Origin: JANQTF01 sp036835375
Lineage (GTDB): Bacteria > Bacteroidota > Bacteroidia > J057
NCBI GenBank assembly: GCA_036835375.1
Contig: DAITMB010000005.1
Location: 1 to 64,000 of the forward strand
DNA: 64,000 bases
Direction: 5' to 3'
A program made the translations under genes and the position numbers. This document shows, piece after piece, positions 44,128 to 53,537 of the stretch. Below the pieces are notes generated by a model, which was not told the origin of the DNA, ran no database searches, and saw nothing but the letters and a program-made list of their open reading frames with translations. Every line of letters begins with the position of its first letter. The first letter of the stretch is position 1.

Positions 44128-45384
44128 TTACAGTAGAGAAATAGTTGTCTGGGGAAGATTTTTATATACTCCTGCCTCCATATTGTTCCGAATGGTCTCA
44201 AATACCTTGAGAGTATAATCAACATCCTCATCTGTATGAGCGGCAGTGGGAATAAGTCGAAGCATAATCACACCTTTTTCGACCACGGGATAGACCACCC
44301 CTGAGGCAAAAATGCCATGATTTTCACGCAAGTCCACCACAATTCCCATCGCCTCAATATCTGAACCGTGGAGATACACAGGTGTCACAGGTGACTGTGT
44401 GACCCCAATATCAAACCCTCTTTCGCGTAGGCCAGCTTGTAATTTTCCGACGATGTGCCACAGCTTTGAACGAAGTTCTGGCATGGTCTTGAGCATTTCG
44501 AGTCGCTTGATCGCGCCGATGGTCATCGGCATGCAAAGAGCCTTTGCATAGATCTGGCTTCTCATATTGTATCGGAGGTAGTTGATGACTTTTTTGTCAC
44601 CAGCGACGAATGCACCAAAGCCCGCCATGGATTTGGCAAAGGTGTTGAAGAGTACGTCGATCTTGTCTTGCACATGAAAGTGCTCTCCGGTACCGATCCC
44701 TGTTGCGCCCATGACGCCAAAACCGTGCGCATCGTCAACGAACAACCGGGCTCCATATTTTTCTTTCAATTCTGCAATTAGGTCCAAACGACCTAAATCT
44801 CCTTTCATTCCGAACACGCCTTCGGTGATAATAAGGATCCCTCCACCGGTTTTCTCCGTGATTCGTTTGGCTTGTTGAAGACGCTTTTCGAGTTGCTCCA
44901 TATCATTGTGAGCAAACACAAAACGCTTGGCCAAGCTGATGCTCATGCCGTCCATGATACAGGCGTGAGAGAGCTGGTCATACACGATCACATCGCGGCG
45001 ATCGGTGAGCGTATGTATGATGGAAAGACAGCCTTGGTACCCAAAGTTGAGCAAAAAAGCATCTTCTTTCTGCATGAACTCCGCTGCTTGCCGCTCAAAT
45101 TCTTCGTGATAGTCACTGTTTCCCGTCAGCACGCGCGACCCCATTGGGTAGGCAAGTCCCCAATCTGCGGCGGCTTCGGCATCCACTTTGCGGATTTCTG
45201 GATGATTTGCCAAGCCCAGATAGCTATTCAGAGACCACACCAATACGTCCTTTCCCCGAAATTTCATTCTCGTACTGATCTGACCTTCGAGCTTTGGGTA
45301 GGCAATGTATCCGTGTCCTACACTGGCATACTGCCCCAAATCTGTGGCCATGTTGCGGTCGATTTTATCAAATACATCAAACAT
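44128..45384 (-). CDS. Serine palmitoyltransferase (alpha-oxoamine synthase family)
   Basis: 418 residues of the KBL/SPT family. PLP features: SLNSYLGLANHPEI, LLNFGYQGCLSII, VDDAHGFGVMGATG and the Schiff-base Lys in TFAKSMAGFGAF. The N-terminal VFDKIDRNMATDLGQYASVG and the C-terminal half match Bacteroidota enzymes that make the sphingolipid backbone. Glycine C-acetyltransferase is the close alternative, but the FAKSMAGFG active-site block and overall length favour SPT. Convergent with dapA and oriented toward the Hc1-like gene. Confidence 0.88.
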   Translation of the reverse strand: MFDVFDKIDRNMATDLGQYASVGHGYIAYPKLEGQISTRMKFRGKDVLVWSLNSYLGLANHPEIRKVDAEAAADWGLAYPMGSRVLTGNSDYHEEFERQAAEFMQKEDAFLLNFGYQGCLSIIHTLTDRRDVIVYDQLSHACIMDGMSISLAKRFVFAHNDMEQLEKRLQQAKRITEKTGGGILIITEGVFGMKGDLGRLDLIAELKEKYGARLFVDDAHGFGVMGATGIGTGEHFHVQDKIDVLFNTFAKSMAGFGAFVAGDKKVINYLRYNMRSQIYAKALCMPMTIGAIKRLEMLKTMPELRSKLWHIVGKLQAGLRERGFDIGVTQSPVTPVYLHGSDIEAMGIVVDLRENHGIFASGVVYPVVEKGVIMLRLIPTAAHTDEDVDYTLKVFETIRNNMEAGVYKNLPQTTISLL

Positions 45385-46018
45385 ATTGCTTCAGTATTTT
45401 TGCTCGAAAACCTAGAAATTTGGGCCAATATAGGCCATTTTCCTGAATTTGAAAAAAAAAACGCGTCCCCACACCAGGCAATTAGGTATATCCTCCACCC
45501 GCACTGAGACAACTCCACTGTGAAAGGGATATGTTGTCCGTGTCATGAAAGCTAAAGAAGTTTTCTCTTCTCTTGGAATACCCCCACCTTGTGCTTAGTA
45601 ATTTCCTTTTATGCACCGCGAAATAGTGACTTTCACGAGCGAGCATTTTTGAGAAGCCGAACCCTTATATTTCTGTTCTAATTTCCGAATATTTGGAAAT
45701 GCTGATTCGAATAGTTTGTGAGGATAGATATGCCATAACTGATTTTTTTCTATATTGAGCATTGTCTTAAAATCGTGAGAAAAATGTGCCATTGACCATT
45801 ACTTCGCCGACTGACCTGGATCCTCCTTGTAAGGAGCCCTCACCAAGCTTCAAGTGCCACAGGCACTACCTATTGAAATGTTTGGGGTTGGCAAGATGAC
45901 TCACCTCGGACACAACTTATTGATTTACAAATTTTTATGCGTTCTTTCTGAAAATTCTTCTTTCAAATTTCGACTTGGATTCGCCAGCCTTTTTCCAGTA
46001 GTCTGGGTTTAGCATGAC
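45385..46018. other. Intergenic, 634 bp
   Basis: AT-rich. I see two tiny hairpins (CTCCTT-GT-AAGGAG near 45822; AGTGCC-ACA-GGCACT near 45853) and no supported gene. It should contain promoters for SPT (minus) and the hypothetical gene (plus). Confidence 0.4.
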
Positions 46019-46408
46019 ATGATCAACCACAACCCCTCATTTCGCAAAATTACCTACCTCCTAGGCTTTTCGGGAATCATTATAGGCGTTCTTTTTATTG
46101 TTTTCCTGTTGGTTTACCAGTATTATTATTTGCCCAAGTCTTGGAACTGTGAGCGCTGGATGGCCGAAGTGATTGAGCCACTTGCATTGTCGGGCAGAAT
46201 CAAAGACAGTAGAGTTCTGGACGATTGCCACATCATTCTTACTTTAGATCCGTTTGGCGAGTTAAAATGGTGTTCCTGTGGCGGAAATGTCGAAATTACC
46301 ATCCCTGCTATCGGAGATAGTCTTTCAAAACCAGCCCATTCGCTCACGACGACCATCTGCTCTTCGCCCTCTCTTTGTGCCACCATCCACTTCCCTTGCT
46401 GTGACTGA
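46019..46408 (+). CDS. Hypothetical single-pass membrane protein
   Basis: 129 residues from ATG 46019. A membrane helix covers about residues 13-35 (LLGFSGIIIGVLFIVFLLVY). The exterior part is Cys-rich (WNCERW, DDCHI, WCSCGG, CSSPSLC, CCD), suggesting disulfides. No family recognised. The end runs close to or overlaps the start of the methyltransferase gene, depending on which start that gene uses. Confidence 0.55.
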   Translation: MINHNPSFRKITYLLGFSGIIIGVLFIVFLLVYQYYYLPKSWNCERWMAEVIEPLALSGRIKDSRVLDDCHIILTLDPFGELKWCSCGGNVEITIPAIGDSLSKPAHSLTTTICSSPSLCATIHFPCCD

Positions 46409-46451
46409 ATACACAATCGAATCTGGAACAAGTCTTGCCGACCCAGACGAA

Positions 46452-47258
46452 ATGAATGCCCCAAAGGGTAAGCCTGTGCGACGAGCGAGGAAAAGCAAAC
46501 AGTCCGCGCCATCGTCCCACTCGGAGACCGCCGAGTCCACCCCTATTTCGCCTCCAGAGCAAGTGCCACCAGACCAGCCGCTGGTTCAAGTGCTCCACAC
46601 TTGGCGACAAAAAGACAATCGGGTCTGGAATGACCTTGAAATAGAAGAGTTCCCGCAGACTTTTTTCTATAATCTCCACCAAGAGGAATGGAAGGAAAAA
46701 GCCTTGCTGTGGGACAAGCTGAAATCCTACCTTCAAACCAATCCCGGTAGTGATCTTCGAATCTTGGATGCGGGTTGCGGTAGCGGATGGCTGTCTCATA
46801 AGATCTCACAGGTAGTTTCGGGGAAAGTCTTCGGAATCGACATTGATCCAGCCCAAGTGACATCAGCCAAGAAAATGTTCCAATCTGGTCGTGTTTCTTT
46901 TCTGGAAGGCGACATTCGCCAATCTAAGCTGGAAAAAGAAAGCTTCGATCATATCATATTGATGGATGTGCTGCCTTGGGTCGAAGACCTCCACGGGACC
47001 ATCCGGCATTGTCTCTCCCTGCTGAAAGATCAAGGAGAACTTCACCTCATGGGCACGCCCTTCTTCAATCGCAAACAACTCGACCAGGCCAAAGAAGCTT
47101 TTCGACTGTACTGCACAGAAAAAAGGATGGAAAACGTTCTTCCTTTCCGCTTTTTTCACAGCAAAGAAGATCTCGCCGAGTATCGCACAGAAGACATGAT
47201 GCGAAGTGCCTGGTGGTCTCGGTCTGGTGCTCCGACCTGGCTAAAGCTGAAACGCTAA
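46452..47258 (+). CDS. Class I SAM-dependent methyltransferase
   Basis: 268 residues from ATG 46452; upstream starts (GTG 46401, or the frame from 46278) are possible but overlap the preceding gene. The SAM-binding motif I is ILDAGCGSGWLSHKI, followed by KVFGIDIDPAQVTSAKKMF, VSFLEGDIRQ and the motif-IV-like FDHIILMDVLPWVEDL. Residues 1-50 are basic and Ser/Pro-rich, apparently disordered. The substrate is not evident. Confidence 0.85.
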   Translation: MNAPKGKPVRRARKSKQSAPSSHSETAESTPISPPEQVPPDQPLVQVLHTWRQKDNRVWNDLEIEEFPQTFFYNLHQEEWKEKALLWDKLKSYLQTNPGSDLRILDAGCGSGWLSHKISQVVSGKVFGIDIDPAQVTSAKKMFQSGRVSFLEGDIRQSKLEKESFDHIILMDVLPWVEDLHGTIRHCLSLLKDQGELHLMGTPFFNRKQLDQAKEAFRLYCTEKRMENVLPFRFFHSKEDLAEYRTEDMMRSAWWSRSGAPTWLKLKR

Positions 47259-47442
47259 AGGACATCCGCCCTGTCGAATTGGCTCAGACCGACGTGCCAA
47301 CATTGTGTTCCTCCTTTTAGCCAGCCTTCCTTCACAGTTTCAGACGCGCCCGATCACAGAAAGTGCCTATTGATTGAGCAAAAACCAATTTTCAGTAGTA
47401 CCATGATCATCTATAAAAAAAAGGTGATACATTCATGGCTCT

Positions 47443-48105
47443 ATGAAGATTGTGTGCTTGTCCGACACGCATGGAAAGCATCATGAGATGGCCGTGCCTA
47501 CTGGAGATTTGTTATTACATGCAGGAGATATTTCCTCACAGGGAGAGCCTTGGGAAATCGTTTCTTTCCTAAATTGGTTTGCCTCTTTGCCCCATCCACA
47601 TAAGGTATTCATCGCTGGCAATCACGACTTCTTAGCCGAGCGAAACCCGAGTTTTTTTCGGGAACTTATTCCCGCTGGGATCCACTACCTGAACGACAAC
47701 GGCGTCACGATTGAAGGTATTCACATTTGGGGTTCTCCAGTGACTCCATGGTTTTATGACTGGGCCTTCAACCGCCATCGGGGCGAAGACATTCGGAGGC
47801 ACTGGGTTCCCATCCCTTTGGAAACAGACATACTCCTCACCCACGGGCCTGTGTATGGCATCCGGGATCTCACCTTTGACGGACGCTTGGTGGGCTGCGA
47901 AGAGTTAAATGCCAAAGTGTGGGAGGTACGGCCCCGCTTGCACGTGTTCGGGCACATTCATGAGGGCTATGGCATCACAAGAGTAGAAGAGATCTCCTTC
48001 GTGAATGCAGCTAATCTCAATACCAGTTACGAACTTGTGAATCCGCCCATTGTGCTGGATTGGGAAGCTTTGGCAAAGATCTCCCCCATGCCTGAAAGCG
48101 ACTGA
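47443..48105 (+). CDS. Metallophosphoesterase (calcineurin-like, MPPED type)
   Basis: 220 residues. All five motifs are present: LSDTHGKH, LLHAGDISSQG, FIAGNHDFLAE, ILLTHGPVYGI and FGHIHEGYGI. This spacing and length match the MPPED1/2-like and Rv0805-related branch (nucleotide 2',3'/3',5' phosphodiesterases), though the substrate cannot be told from sequence. Solitary on the plus strand. Confidence 0.92.
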   Translation: MKIVCLSDTHGKHHEMAVPTGDLLLHAGDISSQGEPWEIVSFLNWFASLPHPHKVFIAGNHDFLAERNPSFFRELIPAGIHYLNDNGVTIEGIHIWGSPVTPWFYDWAFNRHRGEDIRRHWVPIPLETDILLTHGPVYGIRDLTFDGRLVGCEELNAKVWEVRPRLHVFGHIHEGYGITRVEEISFVNAANLNTSYELVNPPIVLDWEALAKISPMPESD

Positions 48106-48219
48106 GCCAGCAGCCGCCTCGAAAACATTACCTCATTGGTCAATTGCGCATATTTGACGACGTACCTACGCTGGCACACATTCTGCAAACGGAGAGGGTA
48201 ATCCATCTGTTCAGAACTT

Positions 48220-48573
48220 ATGCCAACACGTTTATTCCTGACACTTGCGTTTTTGATCGCCGCCGTACTTGCTTGCCCTTGTCCCGCAATCGCAAAGAAT
48301 GACCCTGCGAAATCAGGACATACCAAGCCTTCCCATCCAATGACGACCCCGCAGGTATTGGAGACTTTGGTAGTGGAGTCTTATGACAAGGACTTAGCTG
48401 TGCAAGTGTTCACTTTACGTGGCGAGCGGGTCCCCTGCACACTGTACAAAATCAGGTCTGGAGGATTGACGATTTATGAGACAGGACACGATCTGGAACA
48501 AGGAATCTATCTTGTGAGGATTGTAGGAAAAGATCGAGAAGAATATTTCAAATTGATTCGAAAATCAAATTAA
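48220..48573 (+). CDS. Small secreted protein with T9SS CTD-like end
   Basis: 117 residues with a signal peptide (ALFLIAAVLA-type core, MPTRLFLTLAFLIAAVLA). The mature part is about 90 residues and ends DLEQGIYLVRIVGKDREEYF, which resembles the final strands of type A T9SS sorting domains. The usual YPNP motif is absent. It could be a degenerate sorting-domain protein like the one at 37322-37669, or an unrelated periplasmic protein. Confidence 0.6.
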   Translation: MPTRLFLTLAFLIAAVLACPCPAIAKNDPAKSGHTKPSHPMTTPQVLETLVVESYDKDLAVQVFTLRGERVPCTLYKIRSGGLTIYETGHDLEQGIYLVRIVGKDREEYFKLIRKSN

Positions 48574-48781
48574 AAATAAACTTGGCCAGAATAGTTTGGC
48601 GTTCTGCCCTGAAGCTCAACCACGTGGGGAAACGCAGCAAATATTTAGGCATAATGGCCTAACAAAGAAGTGATTACCCATTCATACGCCGAGCGAAAAA
48701 CCGTAGGTATATTAGGAGATTTTTCTAAGTTTGTCAGCCATACACACGTAGTGAGTCCTCTCACTTCGATCGACAAACAGC

Positions 48782-49732
48782 ATGTTTCTCACCTCTCTTT
48801 CTCACTATGTCCCCTCCCTCCGGGTGCCAAATTCCTACTTCGAGTCTATCAATGGAGTGACCGAAGACTGGATTGAAGCAAGGACAGGAATCAAGACCAG
48901 AAGCAAAGCCGGCCCTGACGAAAACACACATACCATGTCTGTGGAAGCGGTGAAGCGGCTAGAACCCAAGCTTCCTTTTCCCATTACAGAAATCGATTTG
49001 ATTGTGGCAGGGACTTACTCCCCCTATGATACCGTCGCCACCATGGGACACATCATCCAGCATCAAGTCGGCGTGAACCACATTCCTGTAGTGACGATCT
49101 CCTCCGCCTGCTCCTCCCTGCTCAATGCCATTGAGATCGCCCAAGGCTACTTTGCGATGGGTAAAGCCAGCAAAGCACTCGTGGTCGTCGCTGAGCACAA
49201 CTCCCTCTACGCCAATGAATCGGATCCCCAGGCAGGCCACCTGTGGGGAGATGGTGCGGCGGCATTGGTCGTGACACGCGAGCCGAGTTCTTTTTCGGAT
49301 TTGAAAATCTTGGACTTGGTCACTGGTGGAGCTGCGCTGGTGGGAAAAGGCATTGAGGGTGTGGTGTTGCGGCCTCGTCATGGTGGCATCATCATGGAAC
49401 ACGGCAAGGATGTCTTCAGCAACGCCTGCGATTACATGGCCCGCACGAGCTTGGAGTTGTTGATAAAAAATGGCTTTCAGCTGTCAGACCTGAGCTACTT
49501 TGTGCCCCACCAAGCGAATCTTCGCATCAGCAAGAATGTCGCCAGGCAGCTAGGACTTTCCATGGAGCAGGTCCTCTCTAACATTCAGGAATACGGCAAT
49601 ACCGGATGCGCAGGATGCGCCATCGCGCTTTCCGAACACCAAGAGGAGCTCCAAGCTGGGGATTTGCTCGTCGTCGCAGTCTTTGGTGGCGGCTATTCCT
49701 ACGGTAGCATGCTATTGCTCAAAGAGGCATGA
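48782..49732 (+). CDS. 3-oxoacyl-ACP synthase III (KASIII/FabH-like)
   Basis: 316 residues. The thiolase-fold triad is present: Cys in TISSACSSLLNAIE, His in VPHQANLRISKN and Asn in EYGNTGCAGCAIAL. The N-terminal WIEARTGIKTRS is typical. It may be the fatty-acid initiator or a paralogue for another acyl product; other fab genes are not adjacent and the Asn loop differs from the usual GNTSAAS. Its stop overlaps the next gene by 4 bp (ATGA), so translation is coupled. Confidence 0.88.
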   Translation: MFLTSLSHYVPSLRVPNSYFESINGVTEDWIEARTGIKTRSKAGPDENTHTMSVEAVKRLEPKLPFPITEIDLIVAGTYSPYDTVATMGHIIQHQVGVNHIPVVTISSACSSLLNAIEIAQGYFAMGKASKALVVVAEHNSLYANESDPQAGHLWGDGAAALVVTREPSSFSDLKILDLVTGGAALVGKGIEGVVLRPRHGGIIMEHGKDVFSNACDYMARTSLELLIKNGFQLSDLSYFVPHQANLRISKNVARQLGLSMEQVLSNIQEYGNTGCAGCAIALSEHQEELQAGDLLVVAVFGGGYSYGSMLLLKEA

Positions 49733-50190
49733 CCATCGGCGTCATTTCCGATACCCACAGCCTGCTTCGCATTGAAGCCATTGAAGCCCTCCGAGGCGTA
49801 GCACACATCTTTCATGCAGGAGATGTAGGCGACCCCGCCATCCTTGATGCACTCCAAGCTTTGGCTCCCCTCAGCGCAATTCGAGGCAATATTGATCGCG
49901 GCCCCGAATGGGCTTCCCGTTTGCCTGCCACCCGTGTGGTGGAAATCGCTGGCCACTGGTGTTACCTCGTCCATAACAGAGAGGATCTCGACTTGGATCC
50001 GGCAGCGGCGGGCATGAGCGCTGTGATTTTTGGTCATACCCACAAGCCAAGCCAAGAGCAGCGCAATGGTGTGCTGTACTTCAACCCTGGGAGTGCCGGT
50101 CCGCGAAGATTTTCTTTGCCCATCACCATCGGAAAGCTCCACCTTAGCACGCAAGGCATTGAATCAGAGATCATTCCACTGTTTCCCTGA
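49729..50190 (+). CDS. YfcE/MJ0936-type metallophosphodiesterase
   Basis: 153 residues. Short branch of the metallophosphoesterases: VISDTHSLL, IFHAGDVGD, AIRGNIDRG (in place of GNHD/GNCD), LVHNRED and IFGHTHKPS, ending FNPGSAGPRRF. Members hydrolyse phosphodiesters in vitro; natural substrates are mostly unknown. It overlaps the KASIII gene by 4 bp. Confidence 0.93.
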   Translation: MTIGVISDTHSLLRIEAIEALRGVAHIFHAGDVGDPAILDALQALAPLSAIRGNIDRGPEWASRLPATRVVEIAGHWCYLVHNREDLDLDPAAAGMSAVIFGHTHKPSQEQRNGVLYFNPGSAGPRRFSLPITIGKLHLSTQGIESEIIPLFP

Positions 50191-50260
50191 ACCATTGACC
50201 CAGCCATCGTCACAAGCTAGCTTTAGCACATTTGTAATGAACACTTAGCTTCTGAACGCC

Positions 50261-52234
50261 ATGCGACACGCTTTATCTTTTCAGAACATGCGCAATTGTA
50301 TCCTCACCATCGTCTCTCTGTGCTGCATGTTGCTGCCGACGGAGCTTCAGGCTCAGGATGGCGAATACCTTTCTGACACCGTCAGCATCGAGTCTTCCCG
50401 CCTGGGATTGACCAGCGATCAGATGGGCAGATTCATCACGATCATCGATCGGCAACAAATTCAATCGCTCCCTGTCCGCTCTTTGGATGAGCTTCTGCGC
50501 TTTCTGCCGGGAGTAGAAGTTCAGGCGCGGGGCGCTTTTGGGGTGCAGGCAGACATTTCGATGCGTGGAGGCACCTTCAACCAAGTGCTCATTCTCATGG
50601 ACGGAATGCGGATCAATGATCCACTCACAGGCCATTTTCAGACCTATTTGCCTGTGACCCTCGACGAAATTGAGCGAATCGAGGTGCTCCGAGGCCCTGC
50701 ATCAGCACAGTATGGTCCGGATGCTGTGGGGGGATTGATCCACATCATCACCAGAAGCTTCAGTACCGAGGCATCTGCTCAGCAGCGGGCGATGATGTCC
50801 CTTCAGACGGGGCAACATGCGCTCTACGGCGGGGAGGCTGGTATGTGGAGCCGACGAAAAAAACTTCGAGTCGGGGCGGGATGCAGGTGGTTTCAGAGCG
50901 AAGGGCACCCGCTGCCATCGGGAGAACGAGCCGATTTTCGGACCCAGACTGTGACGGTATCGGCAGGATATGCCTTTGAAAAGGGATGGGACCTCGCTTT
51001 TCGATCCGGCTGGGACCAGCGCACTTTCCAAGCGCAATACTTTTACACAGTCAGCCCGGCGGATCAGTCTCGTGAACAAACGGGGCGCTGGTGGAACCAA
51101 GCTCGCCTACAACGCCAGCGCTCAAACAGCAATACGCGACTGGACGTCAGTTATTTATCTTCAAGCGATAGCTTTTTATTTAATCCCGCTTTCCCGGCCA
51201 ATGTTCACCAGACAAGCTTTCTCAATGCCAATCTCCACCACCAGCAGGAAATCACTTCTCGACTTTCCTGGGCGCTCGGAGGGCAAGCCAGCCTGCGCAG
51301 CATTCTCAGCAGTGACCGTGGCGACCATCGCGACGATCATCAGGGTCTGTATGGAATGCTGTACTGGGAGCCGATCCAACGCCTCCACCTGCAAGGAAGC
51401 CTCCGGACAGACCGTGATCAAAATTACGGAATCGAAATGACCCCGCAGTCGAGTGCCAGCTATACCCTCTCTTGGGCAACCTTTCGAGCAGCCGTGGGCA
51501 GAACCATCCGAGCAGCAGATTACACTGAAAGATTCATCTCCACGAACTTGGCCGGACCGCTCACTGGCGGTAGAAACTTGGGAAATCCTGCTTTGGAGGC
51601 CGAACGTGCCTGGAGCTATGAAATGGGGATAGATGTGAGCACGTACCGAGGGTTTCGTTTCTCGGCCACCCTCTTTCACCGCCAAGGCAGAAATCTCATC
51701 GATTATCTGCCAACGTCTTATGAAAATATTCCTGCCAATGGCAACCTTACGCCCGGCGAGAGCTACTTGTTTGCGAACAATCTCTCTCGACTCAATGTGT
51801 CTGGTGCTGAGGGATTCCTACAATGGAAAAAAGATTGCGGTCCGGGCGGAAGCCTTGTCTTGGATGCTGGCTACACGTTTTTGGCGGTGGATGCTCCTGC
51901 CGGGCAAGTATCAAAATACTTGTCAAACACGGCTCGACACCAACTGACTGCCCGGGGTATGTGGTTGCATCAACGCTTTTCGTTGGGGATACAGGGGCTT
52001 TACCGGCAGAGAGATGCAGGCAACGCAGCAGCCATCGGGGCAACCCTGAGCCCGCAATTCATGGTGTGGCACCTCCAGGGTCGGGTGAATTTGATCGGCG
52101 AGCGCGTGGTCGCACAAGCGCAGGTGTTCAATATTTTTAACGAGTCCTACGCTGACTTGCTAGGGGCGCAAATGCCCGGCCGCTGGTGGACTGCGGGCCT
52201 TTCTTTTCGATTTTTGGAAGGATTGGCGGACTAA
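50261..52234 (+). CDS. TonB-dependent outer-membrane receptor
   Basis: 657 residues (a start nine codons later, ATG 50288, would give a tidier signal peptide). The plug domain shows SLDELLRFLPGVEVQARGAFG, ISMRGGTFNQVLILMDGMRI, and ERIEVLRGPASAQYGPDAVGG. The rest is a beta barrel ending VQVFNIFNESYADLLGA and a terminal SFRF plus six residues. Resembles BtuB/siderophore-type receptors rather than SusC, since no SusD is adjacent. No cobalamin riboswitch is visible in the 70 bp upstream. Ligand unknown. Confidence 0.92.
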   Translation: MRHALSFQNMRNCILTIVSLCCMLLPTELQAQDGEYLSDTVSIESSRLGLTSDQMGRFITIIDRQQIQSLPVRSLDELLRFLPGVEVQARGAFGVQADISMRGGTFNQVLILMDGMRINDPLTGHFQTYLPVTLDEIERIEVLRGPASAQYGPDAVGGLIHIITRSFSTEASAQQRAMMSLQTGQHALYGGEAGMWSRRKKLRVGAGCRWFQSEGHPLPSGERADFRTQTVTVSAGYAFEKGWDLAFRSGWDQRTFQAQYFYTVSPADQSREQTGRWWNQARLQRQRSNSNTRLDVSYLSSSDSFLFNPAFPANVHQTSFLNANLHHQQEITSRLSWALGGQASLRSILSSDRGDHRDDHQGLYGMLYWEPIQRLHLQGSLRTDRDQNYGIEMTPQSSASYTLSWATFRAAVGRTIRAADYTERFISTNLAGPLTGGRNLGNPALEAERAWSYEMGIDVSTYRGFRFSATLFHRQGRNLIDYLPTSYENIPANGNLTPGESYLFANNLSRLNVSGAEGFLQWKKDCGPGGSLVLDAGYTFLAVDAPAGQVSKYLSNTARHQLTARGMWLHQRFSLGIQGLYRQRDAGNAAAIGATLSPQFMVWHLQGRVNLIGERVVAQAQVFNIFNESYADLLGAQMPGRWWTAGLSFRFLEGLAD

Positions 52235-52566
52235 TTCAGGCAGGAAGCCTCCGTGAGGCGCTTGTCATCGCAGCCTGTGATTTCTCCTCAGCTTCATGTT
52301 ATTCTTTCGGGCATCACCACGAATTCGCTTCAGGACGAATGTGAGAATTTACAAGGACCACATTGGGAGTGTTGATTTTTATAAATAGTCGAACGACATA
52401 GTCGTTTACACATCGCGGTGACACGAAACATTGTCCTTTTTCACTTTACATGAACGTCATCGTCAAGCAGCTAATGAGGCAGACTTCTCGTTGTGGGGAA
52501 GATTTCTTATCTATCATTGACGCTGCTTTTTTTCATTTTTTTTCAAAACAGATTTAGCCTCCCGAC
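52235..52566. other. Intergenic after the TonB receptor gene
   Basis: 332 bp with a weak hairpin (GCCTC-CGT-GAGGC near 52248) and otherwise nothing I can name. No promoter match for the fasciclin gene. Confidence 0.4.
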
Positions 52567-53490
52567 ATGAACCGAATACGCCCATTTGCCCTTTTTCTCT
52601 CTCTAGGATTCCTCCTGGGTGGATGCCTCCCTGATGCCCCAGAAGGTCCTGATTTCTGGGAAGTCCTCAGCCAAGACAGCCGTTTTACCCAATTAACTCA
52701 AGCGCTAGAGCGGACCGGATACGACGAAGATATCAAATCCGGATTCTTCATTACCCTCCTTGCCCCGACGGACGAGGCGTTTGACAAATGGCTCAGCGCC
52801 AATAATTTCGCTTCTATCAATGATGTCCCAGATTTGTCGCTCCGCTTTTTGCTTCGCTACCACATGCAGTTTAGTACGATAGAGTTTGGTACCTTTCAGA
52901 CAGGCTATTTCAGCACGCCATGTCCAGCCAGTCCTGACAGTCAAGCGGTGACCCTCATGGTGCGGAAAGAGCCGACTGGCGTTTTTTTCAATGATTCCTC
53001 CAAAGTTATTCACACCAACATCAGCGCCAGAACGGGATACATTCATGGAATTAACGCCGTGATAGACATCCCCACGATCTACGATCTGCTGCGGTACAAT
53101 AGTAGTTTTACGATCTTGATCGAAGCACTGAACCGCAGTGGGCTCCAAGGTTTGCTGCGAGGTTCTTCCCCACACACCCTGCTGGCTTGCACTAATACCG
53201 CATTCGAAGCCTATTTTACCCTCAAAGGATTCGAAGATCTGGAAGCCATGTCCGACGATGAAGTAAAAAGCTTGATCAGAACGCACCTTTTGGTGGATAA
53301 CATCACCTACCAAGATTTCTCGGACAATGTCTCCAAGGAGTATGAAAATTTAGACGGCAAAGATCTTCGCATCACTTCTCTCAGCGGAGGTCAGCTCAGC
53401 ATCAACGACACCGTCGGCGCTGTTTTGCTGAATGTGCAGGGTCGAAATGGCATTGCACACGTGATCACGAGATTGATTGATCCAGAGTAA
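52567..53490 (+). CDS. Fasciclin (FAS1) domain lipoprotein
   Basis: 307 residues with a lipoprotein signal (LGFLLGGC, lipid-accepting Cys at residue 20). Two FAS1 domains: the first has TLLAPTDEAFDKWL and LLRYHMQ; the second has TLLACTNTAFEAYF and IRTHLLVDNITYQDF, ending ARN-GIAHVITRLIDPE. FAS1 domains mediate adhesion to proteins or carbohydrate. Likely anchored at the outer membrane or cell surface. Solitary gene, convergent with the his operon. Confidence 0.88.
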   Translation: MNRIRPFALFLSLGFLLGGCLPDAPEGPDFWEVLSQDSRFTQLTQALERTGYDEDIKSGFFITLLAPTDEAFDKWLSANNFASINDVPDLSLRFLLRYHMQFSTIEFGTFQTGYFSTPCPASPDSQAVTLMVRKEPTGVFFNDSSKVIHTNISARTGYIHGINAVIDIPTIYDLLRYNSSFTILIEALNRSGLQGLLRGSSPHTLLACTNTAFEAYFTLKGFEDLEAMSDDEVKSLIRTHLLVDNITYQDFSDNVSKEYENLDGKDLRITSLSGGQLSINDTVGAVLLNVQGRNGIAHVITRLIDPE

Positions 53491-53537
53491 ATACTCGACA
53501 TGGCGTAGCGCGGCACAAATCCTCCTCGATCATCCGC

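Noticed and set aside
45595..45792. 65-codon frame on the minus strand between SPT and the hypothetical gene
   Set aside because: No recognisable domain, no start signal, and composition typical of AT-rich intergenic DNA.
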